Positions 1-8,399 of a stretch of 36,419 bases of DNA are shown one piece after another. Numbering within the stretch: the stretch's first letter is position 1; every line of letters begins with the position of its first letter. Source of the stretch: CALMEH01 sp964548225 (lineage in GTDB: Bacteria; Acidobacteriota; Blastocatellia; Pyrinomonadales; Pyrinomonadaceae); the NCBI GenBank assembly GCA_964548225.1, contig CAZJQP010000051.1, forward strand, positions 1 to 36,419, written 5' to 3'. Under the pieces are notes generated by a model. That model made no database searches, was not told where the DNA came from, and saw only the letters and a list, made by a program, of their open reading frames with translations. The position numbers were made by a program, and so were the translations under genes.

Positions 1-1
1 G

Positions 2-2647
2 AAAAACGAAGGTTTATTGTCCGATATTTTGACGATTGCCGCATTCAGTCCGCTTCTTTCAACGACGATTTTGCAGCATCCCGAATATTTGTCTTGGCTT
101 GCAAATCAAAGAAAATCCGCAAAAGTGCGCGGCAAAGAGGAATTGCTCGAATCTTTGGAGCGTTTTGCTTTGACCAATTCACAGCTCGAAACCAATGTTT
201 TACTGGCTCGTTTTCGGCGGCGCGAAATGCTTAGAATTTATCTGCAAGATATTCGCAATCTTGACACGATTGCCGAAATTACGGAAGAAATTTCAAATCT
301 CGCAGACGCAATTCTCGAATATGCGCTCAGAATTGCGCGTCAGGAATTAAATAACCGCTACGGAAATCCGCTCGAAATTGATGAAAAAGGTCGTGCCAAA
401 CAAGCGAAATTTTGTATTGTCGCGCTCGGCAAACTCGGCTCGAAAGAGTTGAATTATTCTTCGGATATTGACCTGCTTTTTCTCTATTCGGCGGAAGGCA
501 CGACTTCGGGACAAGGCGCACGCGGAAAGGTTTCAAATCGAGAATATTTTGTAAAATTAGCGGAATTTATTACCAAAATCGTCGGTTCAACATCGGGCGA
601 AGGTGCGGCTTATCGGGTTGATTTGCGGCTTCGTCCAAACGGGCGCGTCGGGGCGTTGGCGATTTCTTTGGCGGAAGCGGTTTCTTATTACAAAAAATCG
701 GCGCGAGATTGGGAACGGCAAGTTTTGATTCGTTCGCGTTCGTGCGCGGGCGACGCGGAAATTTTTCAGAGATTTTTCGAATCAATTGAAGATTTCGTTT
801 TTTCAAAAGATTTGACGGTTGAAAATGCGCTCGAAAATGTGCGGCTTTCAAAGGACAAAATCAATTTTGAAAAACTTTCCGACAAAGGTTTTGATGTAAA
901 ATTGGGAACAGGCGGAATCCGCGAAATTGAATTTATCGCACAGGCTTTGCAACTTGCTCACGGCGGACACGACAAATGGCTTCGCGCCTCACATACGCTT
1001 ATCAGCCTTGCCCGATTGGCAGATCGTAAAACATTACAAGCAAACGATTTAACACAACTCATTGAGGCTTATAAATTTCTCAGAAAACTCGAACATCGCT
1101 TACAGATGGAAAATGGATTGCAAACGCATCTCGTCCCCGAAAATGAAACAAAAAAACTGCTCGTAGCGAAGCGAATGGGTTACGCTGATTTACCGGCATT
1201 CGAGCGTGAATTGAAATTTCACACCGAAAATGTCCGCCAAATCTTTGCGCGAATTTTTGCTTCGGAAACTAAATTGCCACAATCACAAATTTCAAATTTC
1301 AAAGCCCAAAATGAAGTTAAAACTTTGGATTTGAGACCCGAAACCGGCGAACTTGAATTGAAACCAGAAAAGATTCAGGTGATTCTGCAATCGCTTGAAA
1401 AATCAAATCTCAAATTTGATTTGTCGGAAAGAGAAATAAAAACGGTTGAAAAATTCATTGAAATTTGTCCTTATTTCAGCGAAAAACTTGCGGCAAATCC
1501 GGCTTTAATTGTTAGTTTGCCCGATGTTGAAAAGGAATTTTGGGAAAAAGATTACGGACAAATTTTGCGATTCGCCATTGAAGAAGAAAATGAATTTTCG
1601 CATCGTTTGGCTACTTTGCGAAAAACTTGGTCGCGGCTTTTGCTTGAAATTGTCGCTTTTGACATTTTCGGCAAAATTTCTATTTCGCAAGCCAAAAAAG
1701 CGCAAACAAATCTTGCCGAAGCAAGCATTGAAAGTGCGATTTTTATTACCAAAGGCGAACTCGAAAAGCGTTTTTCCGTAAAAATCGAACACTTCCCTTT
1801 TGCCGTTTTAGCTCTCGGAAAACTCGGCGGCGGCGGTCTTGATTATGAATCGGATTTGGATTTGATTCTTATTTTTGAAGAAGAGGAGATTGGTTCGGAG
1901 TTTAAAATCTCCTCTTCTCAGTTCTACGCGAAAGCCGTCGAGATTTTCACGAATGCGCTTTCGGGTTTCACACGCGAAGGAAATCTTTACCGCGTAGATT
2001 TGCGGCTTCGTCCCGATGGCAAAAACGGCGCGACATCAAGCGAAAAATCGGCGTTTTTGAATTATTTGGAAAATCGTGCGGCGATTTGGGAATGGCTCGC
2101 TTACGTCAAACTTCGCGGCGTTGGCGGCGATTCGGATTTGGCGAAAGCGGTTGAAAACGAGGCGCGAAAAATCATCCACGATTTGGCGCAAAATGTTGAT
2201 AAAAAAGAGTTAAAGGACGAAACGCGGCGCATCCGCGAAAGATTAAAGACGGAAAAATCAAAGCGCAAAAACGAAATTGACATCAAATTCGGCGACGGCG
2301 GAATGCTCGATATTTATTTCGCCGTGCGGTTTCTGCAACTTCGTGATAATTTGCCCGACGCAGACGAAAATCGTTCGACGCTTTTTGTTTTGCAGAAACT
2401 TTTTGAAAACAAATCTCTCGCGGCAAAAGATTTCAAAAATTTCGCCGAAGGCTATAGATTCTTAGCCGAACTCGACCATAATTTGCGCCTCGTCGTCGGG
2501 CGTTCAACTCGTTTGCCGCTTGCCAACGAACGCGCTTTGCGGATAATTTCCGAACGAATGAAGCTCGCTTCAATCAACGAATTGCTTGAAAATCTCACCG
2601 TTCATCGGCTCAACATTCGGGCGGCTTTTGAAAATGTTCTATTGTGA
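2..2647 (+). CDS. glnE: GlnE: bifunctional glutamine synthetase adenylyltransferase/adenylyl-removing enzyme (5' end missing)
   Basis: GlnE adenylylates and deadenylylates glutamine synthetase in the cytoplasm in response to nitrogen status. Two nucleotidyltransferase modules are visible: the first has GKLGSKELNYSSDID near residues 139-153, the second GKLGGGGLDYESDLD near 600-615, each with a downstream YRVDLRLRP(D/N)G strand. This duplicated layout is diagnostic of the family. The reading frame is open to the first base of the window. A TTG at 17 is possible as a start, but family members carry about 40 more residues before the conserved HPE(Y/W)L segment seen here, so the gene is probably cut by the window edge. 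Visible length is about 880 residues against about 945 in E. coli. The frame ends in TGA/TAG-free sequence up to its own stop and no gene follows for about 570 bp. Confidence 0.95.
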   Translation, partial: KNEGLLSDILTIAAFSPLLSTTILQHPEYLSWLANQRKSAKVRGKEELLESLERFALTNSQLETNVLLARFRRREMLRIYLQDIRNLDTIAEITEEISNLADAILEYALRIARQELNNRYGNPLEIDEKGRAKQAKFCIVALGKLGSKELNYSSDIDLLFLYSAEGTTSGQGARGKVSNREYFVKLAEFITKIVGSTSGEGAAYRVDLRLRPNGRVGALAISLAEAVSYYKKSARDWERQVLIRSRSCAGDAEIFQRFFESIEDFVFSKDLTVENALENVRLSKDKINFEKLSDKGFDVKLGTGGIREIEFIAQALQLAHGGHDKWLRASHTLISLARLADRKTLQANDLTQLIEAYKFLRKLEHRLQMENGLQTHLVPENETKKLLVAKRMGYADLPAFERELKFHTENVRQIFARIFASETKLPQSQISNFKAQNEVKTLDLRPETGELELKPEKIQVILQSLEKSNLKFDLSEREIKTVEKFIEICPYFSEKLAANPALIVSLPDVEKEFWEKDYGQILRFAIEEENEFSHRLATLRKTWSRLLLEIVAFDIFGKISISQAKKAQTNLAEASIESAIFITKGELEKRFSVKIEHFPFAVLALGKLGGGGLDYESDLDLILIFEEEEIGSEFKISSSQFYAKAVEIFTNALSGFTREGNLYRVDLRLRPDGKNGATSSEKSAFLNYLENRAAIWEWLAYVKLRGVGGDSDLAKAVENEARKIIHDLAQNVDKKELKDETRRIRERLKTEKSKRKNEIDIKFGDGGMLDIYFAVRFLQLRDNLPDADENRSTLFVLQKLFENKSLAAKDFKNFAEGYRFLAELDHNLRLVVGRSTRLPLANERALRIISERMKLASINELLENLTVHRLNIRAAFENVLL

Positions 2648-2782
2648 TGATTCAAAAATTGTAACAATCCGCCGGATTATTTCTTTCAAAAAATTTACCC
2701 TTTCAAACTTGAAGTCAAACTTTTAATTCCAAACGACGAAAAGGTCAGCAAACGAATTAATTAGATAATTATTACCCTAAAA

Positions 2783-2929
2783 ATGGTTTTTATATTACTT
2801 AATTCTGTTTTTATATTAATAATTATAAAATTTATAGTTATTTTTACAATAAATATTGTTATAAAAATGATTTTTATAATGCTCGAAATGATTTTTATAA
2901 TGCTCGAAATGATTTTTATAATGCTCGAA
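2783..2929. repeat. 21-bp-period tandem array 1 (about 7 units, 3 identical)
   Basis: Three identical head-to-tail 21-bp units lie at 2867-2887, 2888-2908 and 2909-2929; each starts atgatttttataatgctcg. Four degenerate units in the same phase precede them from 2783; units 2783 and 2804 share gtttttatatta at the same phase position. Open frames on both strands are only hydrophobic heptad strings from this low-complexity AT-rich DNA, with no ribosome binding site, so I do not call a gene. Confidence 0.85.
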
Positions 2930-2949
2930 ATGATTTCGAGCATTATAAA
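2915..2949. repeat. Perfect palindrome closing array 1 (17-bp arms, 1-nt centre)
   Basis: Left arm tttataatgctcgaaat at 2915-2931 and its exact reverse complement at 2933-2949 are centred on G2932. The left arm is made from the last unit of the array, so the array ends in an inverted copy of itself. With almost no loop it is a better cruciform than a transcription terminator. Confidence 0.9.
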
Positions 2950-2982
2950 TTTAAAATTTAGTGATATAAATTTTAAATTTAT
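2945..2982. repeat. Second perfect inverted repeat (16-bp arms, 6-nt loop)
   Basis: Arms ataaatttaaaattta (2945-2960) and its reverse complement (2967-2982) flank the loop gtgata. It shares five bases with the preceding palindrome, so only one of the two can be extruded at a time. It is entirely AT. Confidence 0.85.
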
Positions 2983-3040
2983 TGTAGCTTTTTGTCTGAT
3001 TATTTAGAAAAATTCGATTTTTATTCAAGGACGTAAGTAT

Positions 3041-3094
3041 ATGAAAATTCTCAAATTATCTTTGGTTTTACTTTTAGAAGCGGTTACAGATTGA
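3041..3094 (+). pseudogene. Possible signal-peptide stub of a lost secreted-protein gene
   Basis: ATG at 3041 follows an aaggacg ribosome-binding-like sequence 8 nt upstream and encodes MKILKLSLVLLLEAVTD before TGA. The first 12 residues look like the N-region and hydrophobic core of a signal peptide, then the frame runs straight into the REP-like element at 3098-3152. I infer that a secreted-protein gene lost its body here. It could also be a chance 17-codon frame. Confidence 0.3.
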
Positions 3095-3097
3095 ATG

Positions 3098-3152
3098 TAA
3101 GGCAGACTGTCAGTTTGCCTCGCCGTCAGCGAAGCGCGACGCTAACAGCCTG
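3098..3152. repeat. REP-like GC-rich palindromic element
   Basis: GC-rich island in an AT-rich spacer. Two adjacent imperfect hairpins are visible: aggcagact/agtttgcct (3100-3120, one GU pair) and an agcg...cgct fold just after it. The fragment cgcgcaaagcgag at about 3187-3200 resembles part of it. The look is that of dispersed extragenic palindromes, but no second full copy is in this window. Confidence 0.4.
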
Positions 3153-3214
3153 TTCTACTTTTTATTGGAGTTTTAAATTTCGGCTGTCGCGCAAAGCGAG
3201 ATTTTGAATAATTC

Positions 3215-3439
3215 TCAAACTAAGTAATCTTTTCTTTCGGTTTCTTCAAACCAGCATTTTAGGCAAAAACGATGCCGTTTTCTCTCGCGGCGCGTAAATT
3301 CTACGCTTGCAGGCAATCGTTCGGCGACGATTTTTTGCTCAAAATCGAGTTCGTCCCAAGTTGTCATTTTCGCCGCGCCGCATTTCGGGCAGGCGTTTTC
3401 GTGTTCAAAACCTTTCATTGTCTTTTTGCGTTTAAGCAT
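3215..3439 (-). CDS. Small zinc-ribbon protein
   Basis: Small basic protein of 74 residues with two Cys pairs, CPKCG and CLKC, spaced about 45 residues apart, a pattern expected to bind one zinc ion. The segment between is charged (DELDFEQK...ERKRHRF). The open frame extends upstream to 3478, but the extra residues are encoded by the cgcaaagg-word inverted repeat, so I start at ATG 3439; ATG 3418 is an alternative, giving a protein that starts MKGFEHENACPKC. Neither start has a clear Shine-Dalgarno sequence. No known function recognised. It is transcribed away from the carboxypeptidase gene. Confidence 0.6.
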   Translation of the reverse strand: MLKRKKTMKGFEHENACPKCGAAKMTTWDELDFEQKIVAERLPASVEFTRRERKRHRFCLKCWFEETERKDYLV

Positions 3440-3454
3440 TTCAGAAGAAGATTC

Positions 3455-3535
3455 TAACGCAAAGACGCGAAGGCGCAAAGGCGCAAAGTTTTTATAATTC
3501 CCTTTGCGCCTTTGCGTCTTTGCACCTTTGCGTTA
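3455..3535. repeat. Inverted repeat of cgcaaagg-type words between divergent genes
   Basis: A 34-bp arm (3455-3488) of about 8-bp words (cgcaaaga, cgcgaagg, cgcaaagg) is followed, after a 13-nt loop, by its near-exact reverse complement (3502-3535, about 4 mismatches). It fills the spacer between two divergent genes and inflates both open reading frames. A promoter must lie inside it or be overlapped by it. Confidence 0.85.
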
Positions 3536-3547
3536 AAAATAAAACTA

Positions 3548-6346
3548 ATGAAACCGAAAAATATTTTATTCTCCGTCATTTTTTGTCTGCTTTTTGTTCA
3601 AATCGTTGTTCCGCAAACCGAAGAACGCTTTAATTTTTACACACGCGGCGCGTATCGTGCGGAAGTTCCCACGCCGCAGAAAGTTTTGCGTTATGATGTC
3701 GGCGATTTTCACACGACTTACGCGCAGATGGAGAAATATCTCGAAGAAATCCAACGCACCGCGCCCGACCGCGTTCGCGTGTTCGACATCGGTTTGACGA
3801 ATGAATATCGGATGCAACATCTGGTTGCAATTTCTTCGCCCGAAAATATTCAAAATCTCGAACGCATCAAAACCGACAACACGAAATTGTTTAATCCAAA
3901 CACGACTTCGACGGCTGAAGCAACGCGAATCGCGCAAAATAATCCGGCGATTGCTTGGATGGCTTACACGATTCACGGCAACGAATCGGCTTCGTTTGAA
4001 GCGATGATGCAGGTTATTTATCAACTCGCCGCGTCGAACGAACCGAAGACTTTGAATGTTTTGAACAACACCGTAACGCTGATTTTGACAGGCGAAAATC
4101 CCGACGGACACGAGCGTTTTGTAACTTGGTATAATTCCGTCGCTACGGGAAACGCCGACCGCGCTGCGATTGAACACCGCGAACCTTGGTCAATTTGGGG
4201 CAGATTTAATCATTTTCGATTCGACTTAAACCGCGATAATATCGCCGCGACACAGCGCGAAACGCAAAATATGCAACGTGCATTTTTTGAATGGAATCCG
4301 CAAGTTTTTGTTGACCATCACGGACAGCCTTCGCAATATTTTTTCCCGCCCGCCGCGCTTCCGATAAACCCGAATTTGCCGCAACCCGTAACGAATAAAT
4401 GGATGGATATTTTCGGCAGAGCGAACGCGAAAGCCTTTGACGAAAACCGTTGGGATTATTACGTCCGCGATATTTTCGACCTTTTTTATCCGGGTTATTG
4501 GGATTCTTATCCGAGTCTAAACGGCGCAATCGGAATGACTTACGAAACCGACGGCGGCGGCTTCAAAGGTTTGCGCTGGACACGCGACGACGGCACGATT
4601 GTAACTTTGCGTTCGGCGATTGCCAAACATTACGTCGCTTCGATGACGACGCTCGAAACTTTGGCAGATAACAAATCTTCGCGTCTTCAAGATTTTTACG
4701 ATTTCCGCCGTTCGGCGATTGAATCGAAAAACGACAAACTCCAGCGAATCATAATTTCGCCTGACAAAGACAAAGCGAAAACCGCCGAATTGCTCGAAAT
4801 TCTGCAACGCGCCAAGATTGAAATCAAAGTTGCAAATCAATCATTTTCGACAACAATGGCGCACAGCTATATGGAAAAAAATGCGCCGCGAATTTCAAAA
4901 ACATTTCCCGCCGGAACATTTTTTATTGACCTTAACCAACCGCAAAAACGCTTAATCAAAGCCTTGCTCGAACAAGACACGCCGCAGGACGAAGCGTTTG
5001 TTAAGGAAAATCTGGCGAAATTCAAACGCAACGAAATGCGTGGCGCGAGTCAGCCGAAGGAAGATTACGGATTTTACGACATCACGGCTTGGAGCTTGCC
5101 GTTGGCTTTCGGGGTTGACGCTTTTTGGACGGAAGATGCCGCAAATGTAAATTCATCGGTTGTTTCGGACGAATTTATAAACAATCAAAAACGCGGAACA
5201 GTTTCGGGACGCGCCTCAATCGCTTACATTATTCCCTACGAATCGGACGGCGCGGGCGTGATGGCGATTCGTTTGTTAAAAGAAGGCTACCGCGTCGCCG
5301 TTGCGACAAAACCAATGAACGCAGGCGGAAGAAATTATAATCGCGGAACTTTCGTTGTCCGAATCTCGCGCAACGATGATTCAATACACCAAGCAATCAA
5401 TCGGCTTTCAAACGAACTCGGCGCAAATGTCGTCGCCGTCAACACGGGCTACACGGACGAAGGCGATACGAATGTCGGCAGCGAATATGTTGTTTCCCTG
5501 CAAGCTCCGCGCATCGCAATTTTGGCGGACGAAGGCGTTGACCAGACATCTTTCGGCTCAATTTGGTGGACGCTTTCGCGTTACGGAATTGATTCGACGG
5601 CAATGACGATTTCATCTGTCAGAGGCGGCGCACTCCGAAATTACAACATCTTGATTATGCCCAACGGTTCGGCGGGAAGATATTCCGCCGATTTGGGCAA
5701 AGGCGGAATCGAAACCTTAAAAACTTGGGTTGCCGGCGGCGGAACATTAATTACCGTGCGCGGCGCGTCAATTTTCCCGACATTGAAAGATGTCGGACTA
5801 ACTTCATCGGTAACAGTCGGAAGCGCGGCGGACGAAGACCGCGACAAACCGACCGAATCGGAAGAGGCAAAACCAACGCCAACACCAACGCCGACACCAA
5901 ACACCGAACCTTTGACCGACAAGCAAGATTGGAAGTCCGAAACTCTGCCCGCAATCGTTTCGCCGTCATCAAATTTCGGCAAAGTCCCCGAAGGCGTTCC
6001 CGGCGCGATTATGTGGGCAACGGTTGATAGAACAATTTATCTAAACTACGGTGTGAACTCGGACGAAATCCCCGTCCTGCTGGCTTCCGGCGCGTTTTTC
6101 CGCATCTCAAAAGAAGGCTCAAACGCCCTAATCTTCGAGCAAAAACCGAAAAAACCGCTGACAATCTCCGGCTTCGTCTGGGAAAATAACACCGAAAGAT
6201 TATTAAAAGGCACCGCATATTTGATTGATGAACCAACCGGCGCAGGACACACAATTTTATTCGCCGAAGAACCGTTTTTCAGAGGAATCTTCCGCTCAAC
6301 AACGCGGCAGTTTTTTAATTCGATTCTCTTTAACGGAACTTTTTAG
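3548..6346 (+). CDS. Secreted M14-family zinc carboxypeptidase-like protein with C-terminal GATase-like region
   Basis: Protein of 932 residues. ATG 3548 is followed by a clear signal peptide (MKPKNILFSVIFCLLFVQIVV), so I reject the start at 3512, which lies in repeat DNA. M14 peptidase landmarks are present: HGNES with zinc ligands H143 and E146, the DLNRD segment, DHHGQ with the third ligand near H257/H258, and the catalytic Glu in TYETDGGG near E333. The C-terminal half (about 640-750) contains PRIAILADEGVDQ...SRYGID and NILIMPNGSAGR...WVAGGGTLI, like a glutamine-amidotransferase-type Rossmann domain. A KPTPTPTPTP linker occurs near 775-785. It probably hydrolyses peptides or amidated substrates outside the cytoplasm; the true substrate is unknown. 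Confidence 0.88.
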   Translation: MKPKNILFSVIFCLLFVQIVVPQTEERFNFYTRGAYRAEVPTPQKVLRYDVGDFHTTYAQMEKYLEEIQRTAPDRVRVFDIGLTNEYRMQHLVAISSPENIQNLERIKTDNTKLFNPNTTSTAEATRIAQNNPAIAWMAYTIHGNESASFEAMMQVIYQLAASNEPKTLNVLNNTVTLILTGENPDGHERFVTWYNSVATGNADRAAIEHREPWSIWGRFNHFRFDLNRDNIAATQRETQNMQRAFFEWNPQVFVDHHGQPSQYFFPPAALPINPNLPQPVTNKWMDIFGRANAKAFDENRWDYYVRDIFDLFYPGYWDSYPSLNGAIGMTYETDGGGFKGLRWTRDDGTIVTLRSAIAKHYVASMTTLETLADNKSSRLQDFYDFRRSAIESKNDKLQRIIISPDKDKAKTAELLEILQRAKIEIKVANQSFSTTMAHSYMEKNAPRISKTFPAGTFFIDLNQPQKRLIKALLEQDTPQDEAFVKENLAKFKRNEMRGASQPKEDYGFYDITAWSLPLAFGVDAFWTEDAANVNSSVVSDEFINNQKRGTVSGRASIAYIIPYESDGAGVMAIRLLKEGYRVAVATKPMNAGGRNYNRGTFVVRISRNDDSIHQAINRLSNELGANVVAVNTGYTDEGDTNVGSEYVVSLQAPRIAILADEGVDQTSFGSIWWTLSRYGIDSTAMTISSVRGGALRNYNILIMPNGSAGRYSADLGKGGIETLKTWVAGGGTLITVRGASIFPTLKDVGLTSSVTVGSAADEDRDKPTESEEAKPTPTPTPTPNTEPLTDKQDWKSETLPAIVSPSSNFGKVPEGVPGAIMWATVDRTIYLNYGVNSDEIPVLLASGAFFRISKEGSNALIFEQKPKKPLTISGFVWENNTERLLKGTAYLIDEPTGAGHTILFAEEPFFRGIFRSTTRQFFNSILFNGTF

Positions 6347-6442
6347 ATTTTATCCTTCGTCTTTTGTCAGTTGTTTTTTTGCGCGTAAATGTGGAAAATT
6401 AACTTACTAACGAACAAAAGACAAAGAACTACCAACAAATTT

Positions 6443-6928
6443 ATGTTCACAATTCGTGCAAATTACAGCGATACGGTTGAGATTAAATCGAGCATCGAGG
6501 TGGCGAGAGATTTTTTTTCTGATATACGAAATTTTATCGAATTAATGCCCGGTATCGAGAGTATTCACACAGATTTGAAAGGCGTTACACATTGGAAAAT
6601 CTACGCTGAAGTCCCGCTCGTCGGAACTTTTTCGGAGAAATTCTTAGTTCAGCTTGTCGAAAATTCCATCGAGCGCATCGAATGGTCGCCCGTCGCCGGT
6701 GAAACTAAAAATTTATTGCGCTATGCGGCGGATTTTTTAGAAAAAGATTCAAATTCTACGCTTGTGCAGTTTTCGCAAATCGTCGAATTAAGGCGAAATT
6801 CCGCCCGCGAACTACATCTGCTTGCCGGAGTTGCCGGCGAAACGATGATCAGCCGCGAAATGAGCCGTCGTATCGGCGAAATGATTAAAACTTTTGTTCA
6901 GAAAGCTAAAAATAAATTGGAGAAATAA
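6443..6928 (+). CDS. SRPBCC (START-like, COQ10/polyketide-cyclase type) protein
   Basis: 161-residue protein. Sequence such as IKSSIEVARDFFSDIRNFIELMPGIESI near the N-terminus, then alternating strands and a C-terminal amphipathic helix (GEMIKTFVQKAKNKLEK), matches the SRPBCC helix-grip fold that binds hydrophobic ligands. ATG 6443 is preferred over 6389 because the fold begins just after it and the upstream residues (KRQRTTNK) look non-conserved. No catalytic residues are implied. A REP-like element follows immediately. The ligand cannot be predicted. Confidence 0.7.
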   Translation: MFTIRANYSDTVEIKSSIEVARDFFSDIRNFIELMPGIESIHTDLKGVTHWKIYAEVPLVGTFSEKFLVQLVENSIERIEWSPVAGETKNLLRYAADFLEKDSNSTLVQFSQIVELRRNSARELHLLAGVAGETMISREMSRRIGEMIKTFVQKAKNKLEK

Positions 6929-7004
6929 GTTCTGAGTCCCGTCTTTAGGCGGCAACCGCCACCTAAGCACGGCAGGAAAGCCGTCTAAAGTCGGGACTCA
7001 GAAC
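6929..7004. repeat. REP-like 76-nt palindromic element
   Basis: Outer arms gttctgagtcccg and cgggactcagaac are exact complements; over 24 bp the arms differ at only two positions. Two small GC hairpins (ggcggcaaccgcc and cggcaggaaagccg) sit inside, giving a cloverleaf-like fold. It starts 1 nt after the stop codon of the SRPBCC gene and ends 12 nt before the next start, so it may affect mRNA stability, but the structure is that of a dispersed REP/BIME-like element rather than a simple terminator (no T run). Confidence 0.75.
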
Positions 7005-7016
7005 GAAAATGATTGT

Positions 7017-7922
7017 ATGAAAAAATTTTATCTTTTAATTACGGCAATTTTTGTCTTAACAACAGGCGTTTTCGCGCAGGTGGTTATTCCGCGTGAATCG
7101 CAACGGCAGGAAATCGCGCAAACCGTCGGCGATGCAAAAGTTACGATTGTTTATCATCGTCCGAACTCGAAAGGACGCAAGATTTGGGGTTGCACGTCAA
7201 CCGATGTCGTTCCTAAAGGCGGCGTAACTTATCCGTGTCTCGTGCCTTATGGACAGGTTTGGCGCACGGGCGCGAACGAAAATACGACTATCGAATTTTC
7301 GCGCGATGTGATGATTAACGGTCAGAAATTGGCGGCGGGAAAATACGGTTTTCACGCTATTCCGAACAAGTCTGAATGGACGCTGATTTTCAGCAAAGCC
7401 AACGACCAATGGGGGAGTTTTACTTACGACGAGAAAAAAGATGCTCTGCGCGTGAAAGTTAAGCCGATGAAAGCCGAAAATCAGGAAACTCTTTTATATA
7501 ATTTTGAAAATATGAGCGCGACAACCGGGCAAATCGTTCTCCGATGGACAAAACTCGCTGTGCCTTTTACCTTTGATGTCGGCGATGTGCGCGGCAGAAC
7601 TTTAAATGCCATCCGCGAAGCTATTAAGAATCGCAAACCAACCGATTTTGCTCCGCTCAACCAAGGCGCAGGCTTTGTCTTTTCTCAACGAATGAAGGAA
7701 AACTACGAAGAAGCTATCGGTTGGCTCGACGAATCAATAAAAGGGCGCGAAACCTTCGGAAATCTGCAAACAAAAGCGCGTATTTTAGCTGAAATGGGGA
7801 AATATCAGGACGCAATTTCAGTCGGCGAAAAAGCTGTTACAGTCGGCAAAGCCGCAACTCCGCCCGCGAACACCACAGCTTTTGAAGCTGTTCTGGCGGA
7901 ATGGAAAAACAAAAAGAAATAA
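7017..7922 (+). CDS. Exported DUF2911-domain protein
   Basis: 301 residues. Residues 1-20 (MKKFYLLITAIFVLTTGVFA) form a typical signal peptide. The middle (about 35-190) matches DUF2911: VTIVYHRPNSKGRKIWG, VPYGQVWRTGANENTTIEFS and GQKLAAGKYGFHAIP are recognisable. A C-terminal helical part (residues 215-300) looks like one or two TPR-type hairpins (EEAIGWLDESIKG, GKYQDAISVGEKA). DUF2911 proteins are common exported proteins in Bacteroidota and Acidobacteriota and have no assigned function. The start has no obvious ribosome binding site because the REP-like element ends just upstream. Confidence 0.88.
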   Translation: MKKFYLLITAIFVLTTGVFAQVVIPRESQRQEIAQTVGDAKVTIVYHRPNSKGRKIWGCTSTDVVPKGGVTYPCLVPYGQVWRTGANENTTIEFSRDVMINGQKLAAGKYGFHAIPNKSEWTLIFSKANDQWGSFTYDEKKDALRVKVKPMKAENQETLLYNFENMSATTGQIVLRWTKLAVPFTFDVGDVRGRTLNAIREAIKNRKPTDFAPLNQGAGFVFSQRMKENYEEAIGWLDESIKGRETFGNLQTKARILAEMGKYQDAISVGEKAVTVGKAATPPANTTAFEAVLAEWKNKKK

Positions 7923-8042
7923 CATTACTTGAAATAAATTTTGCTTTCGTCGTGATTTTTCTTTTAAGAAACTTGACGAAAGCATTTTTTTTCGACATAA
8001 TTCTTATTGAAATTGATTTTCAATTTCTGCTCAGGTTAAAAT

Positions 8043-8318
8043 ATGCAATCGAATGCCGCAGTAAATTTTTTACCGATTTTTTCGGACGAAAAAAAAGTAG
8101 AAGTCGCTTTGAAGGATAATCAAGCCGTCATAAAACTTTCGACTTGGGTTGAAGATTTGGGTTGGTGTGGGCAAAAAACAATGTCTTTGGACACAGAAAT
8201 GCTCGACGAACTTCATAGTGTTATTTCGGCGGCACGTTTGAAATTGAAACGTGAGCAGGTTGAAAACCAATCGGAAATTGCTTCAAGTAACATTTTACAA
8301 TTTCCTAGTTTTTCATAG
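8043..8318 (+). CDS. Small protein of unknown function
   Basis: 91 residues, soluble, acidic N-terminal half (FLPIFSDEKKVEVALKDNQAVIKLSTWVEDLGWCGQKTMSLD) predicted as beta strands, then one helix (EMLDELHSVISAARLKLKREQ). It has its own spacer and is closed by a strong bidirectional terminator. The aggt at -11 may act as a weak Shine-Dalgarno. No family recognised. A real gene is supported by the terminator just downstream and by codon use like its neighbours. Confidence 0.65.
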   Translation: MQSNAAVNFLPIFSDEKKVEVALKDNQAVIKLSTWVEDLGWCGQKTMSLDTEMLDELHSVISAARLKLKREQVENQSEIASSNILQFPSFS

Positions 8319-8328
8319 TTTTTCTTTT

Positions 8329-8389
8329 CATCTTACACAAAAAAGGCAAGCAAGTTTTGATAACTTGCTTGCCTTTTTTGTGTAAGATG
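8329..8389. terminator. Bidirectional intrinsic terminator
   Basis: Perfect 28-bp inverted repeat (8329-8356 and 8362-8389) with a 5-nt loop ttgat. The stem core aaggcaagcaagtt is flanked by A and T runs on both sides, so it can stop transcription from the plus-strand gene ending at 8318 and from the minus-strand ferritin-like gene ending at 8400. Confidence 0.9.
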
Positions 8390-8399
8390 AAATAAATTT

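Noticed and set aside
2761..3007. Open frames on both strands over array 1 coding for hydrophobic heptads
   Set aside because: They are products of AT-rich tandem repeats, lack a ribosome binding site and overlap on opposite strands.
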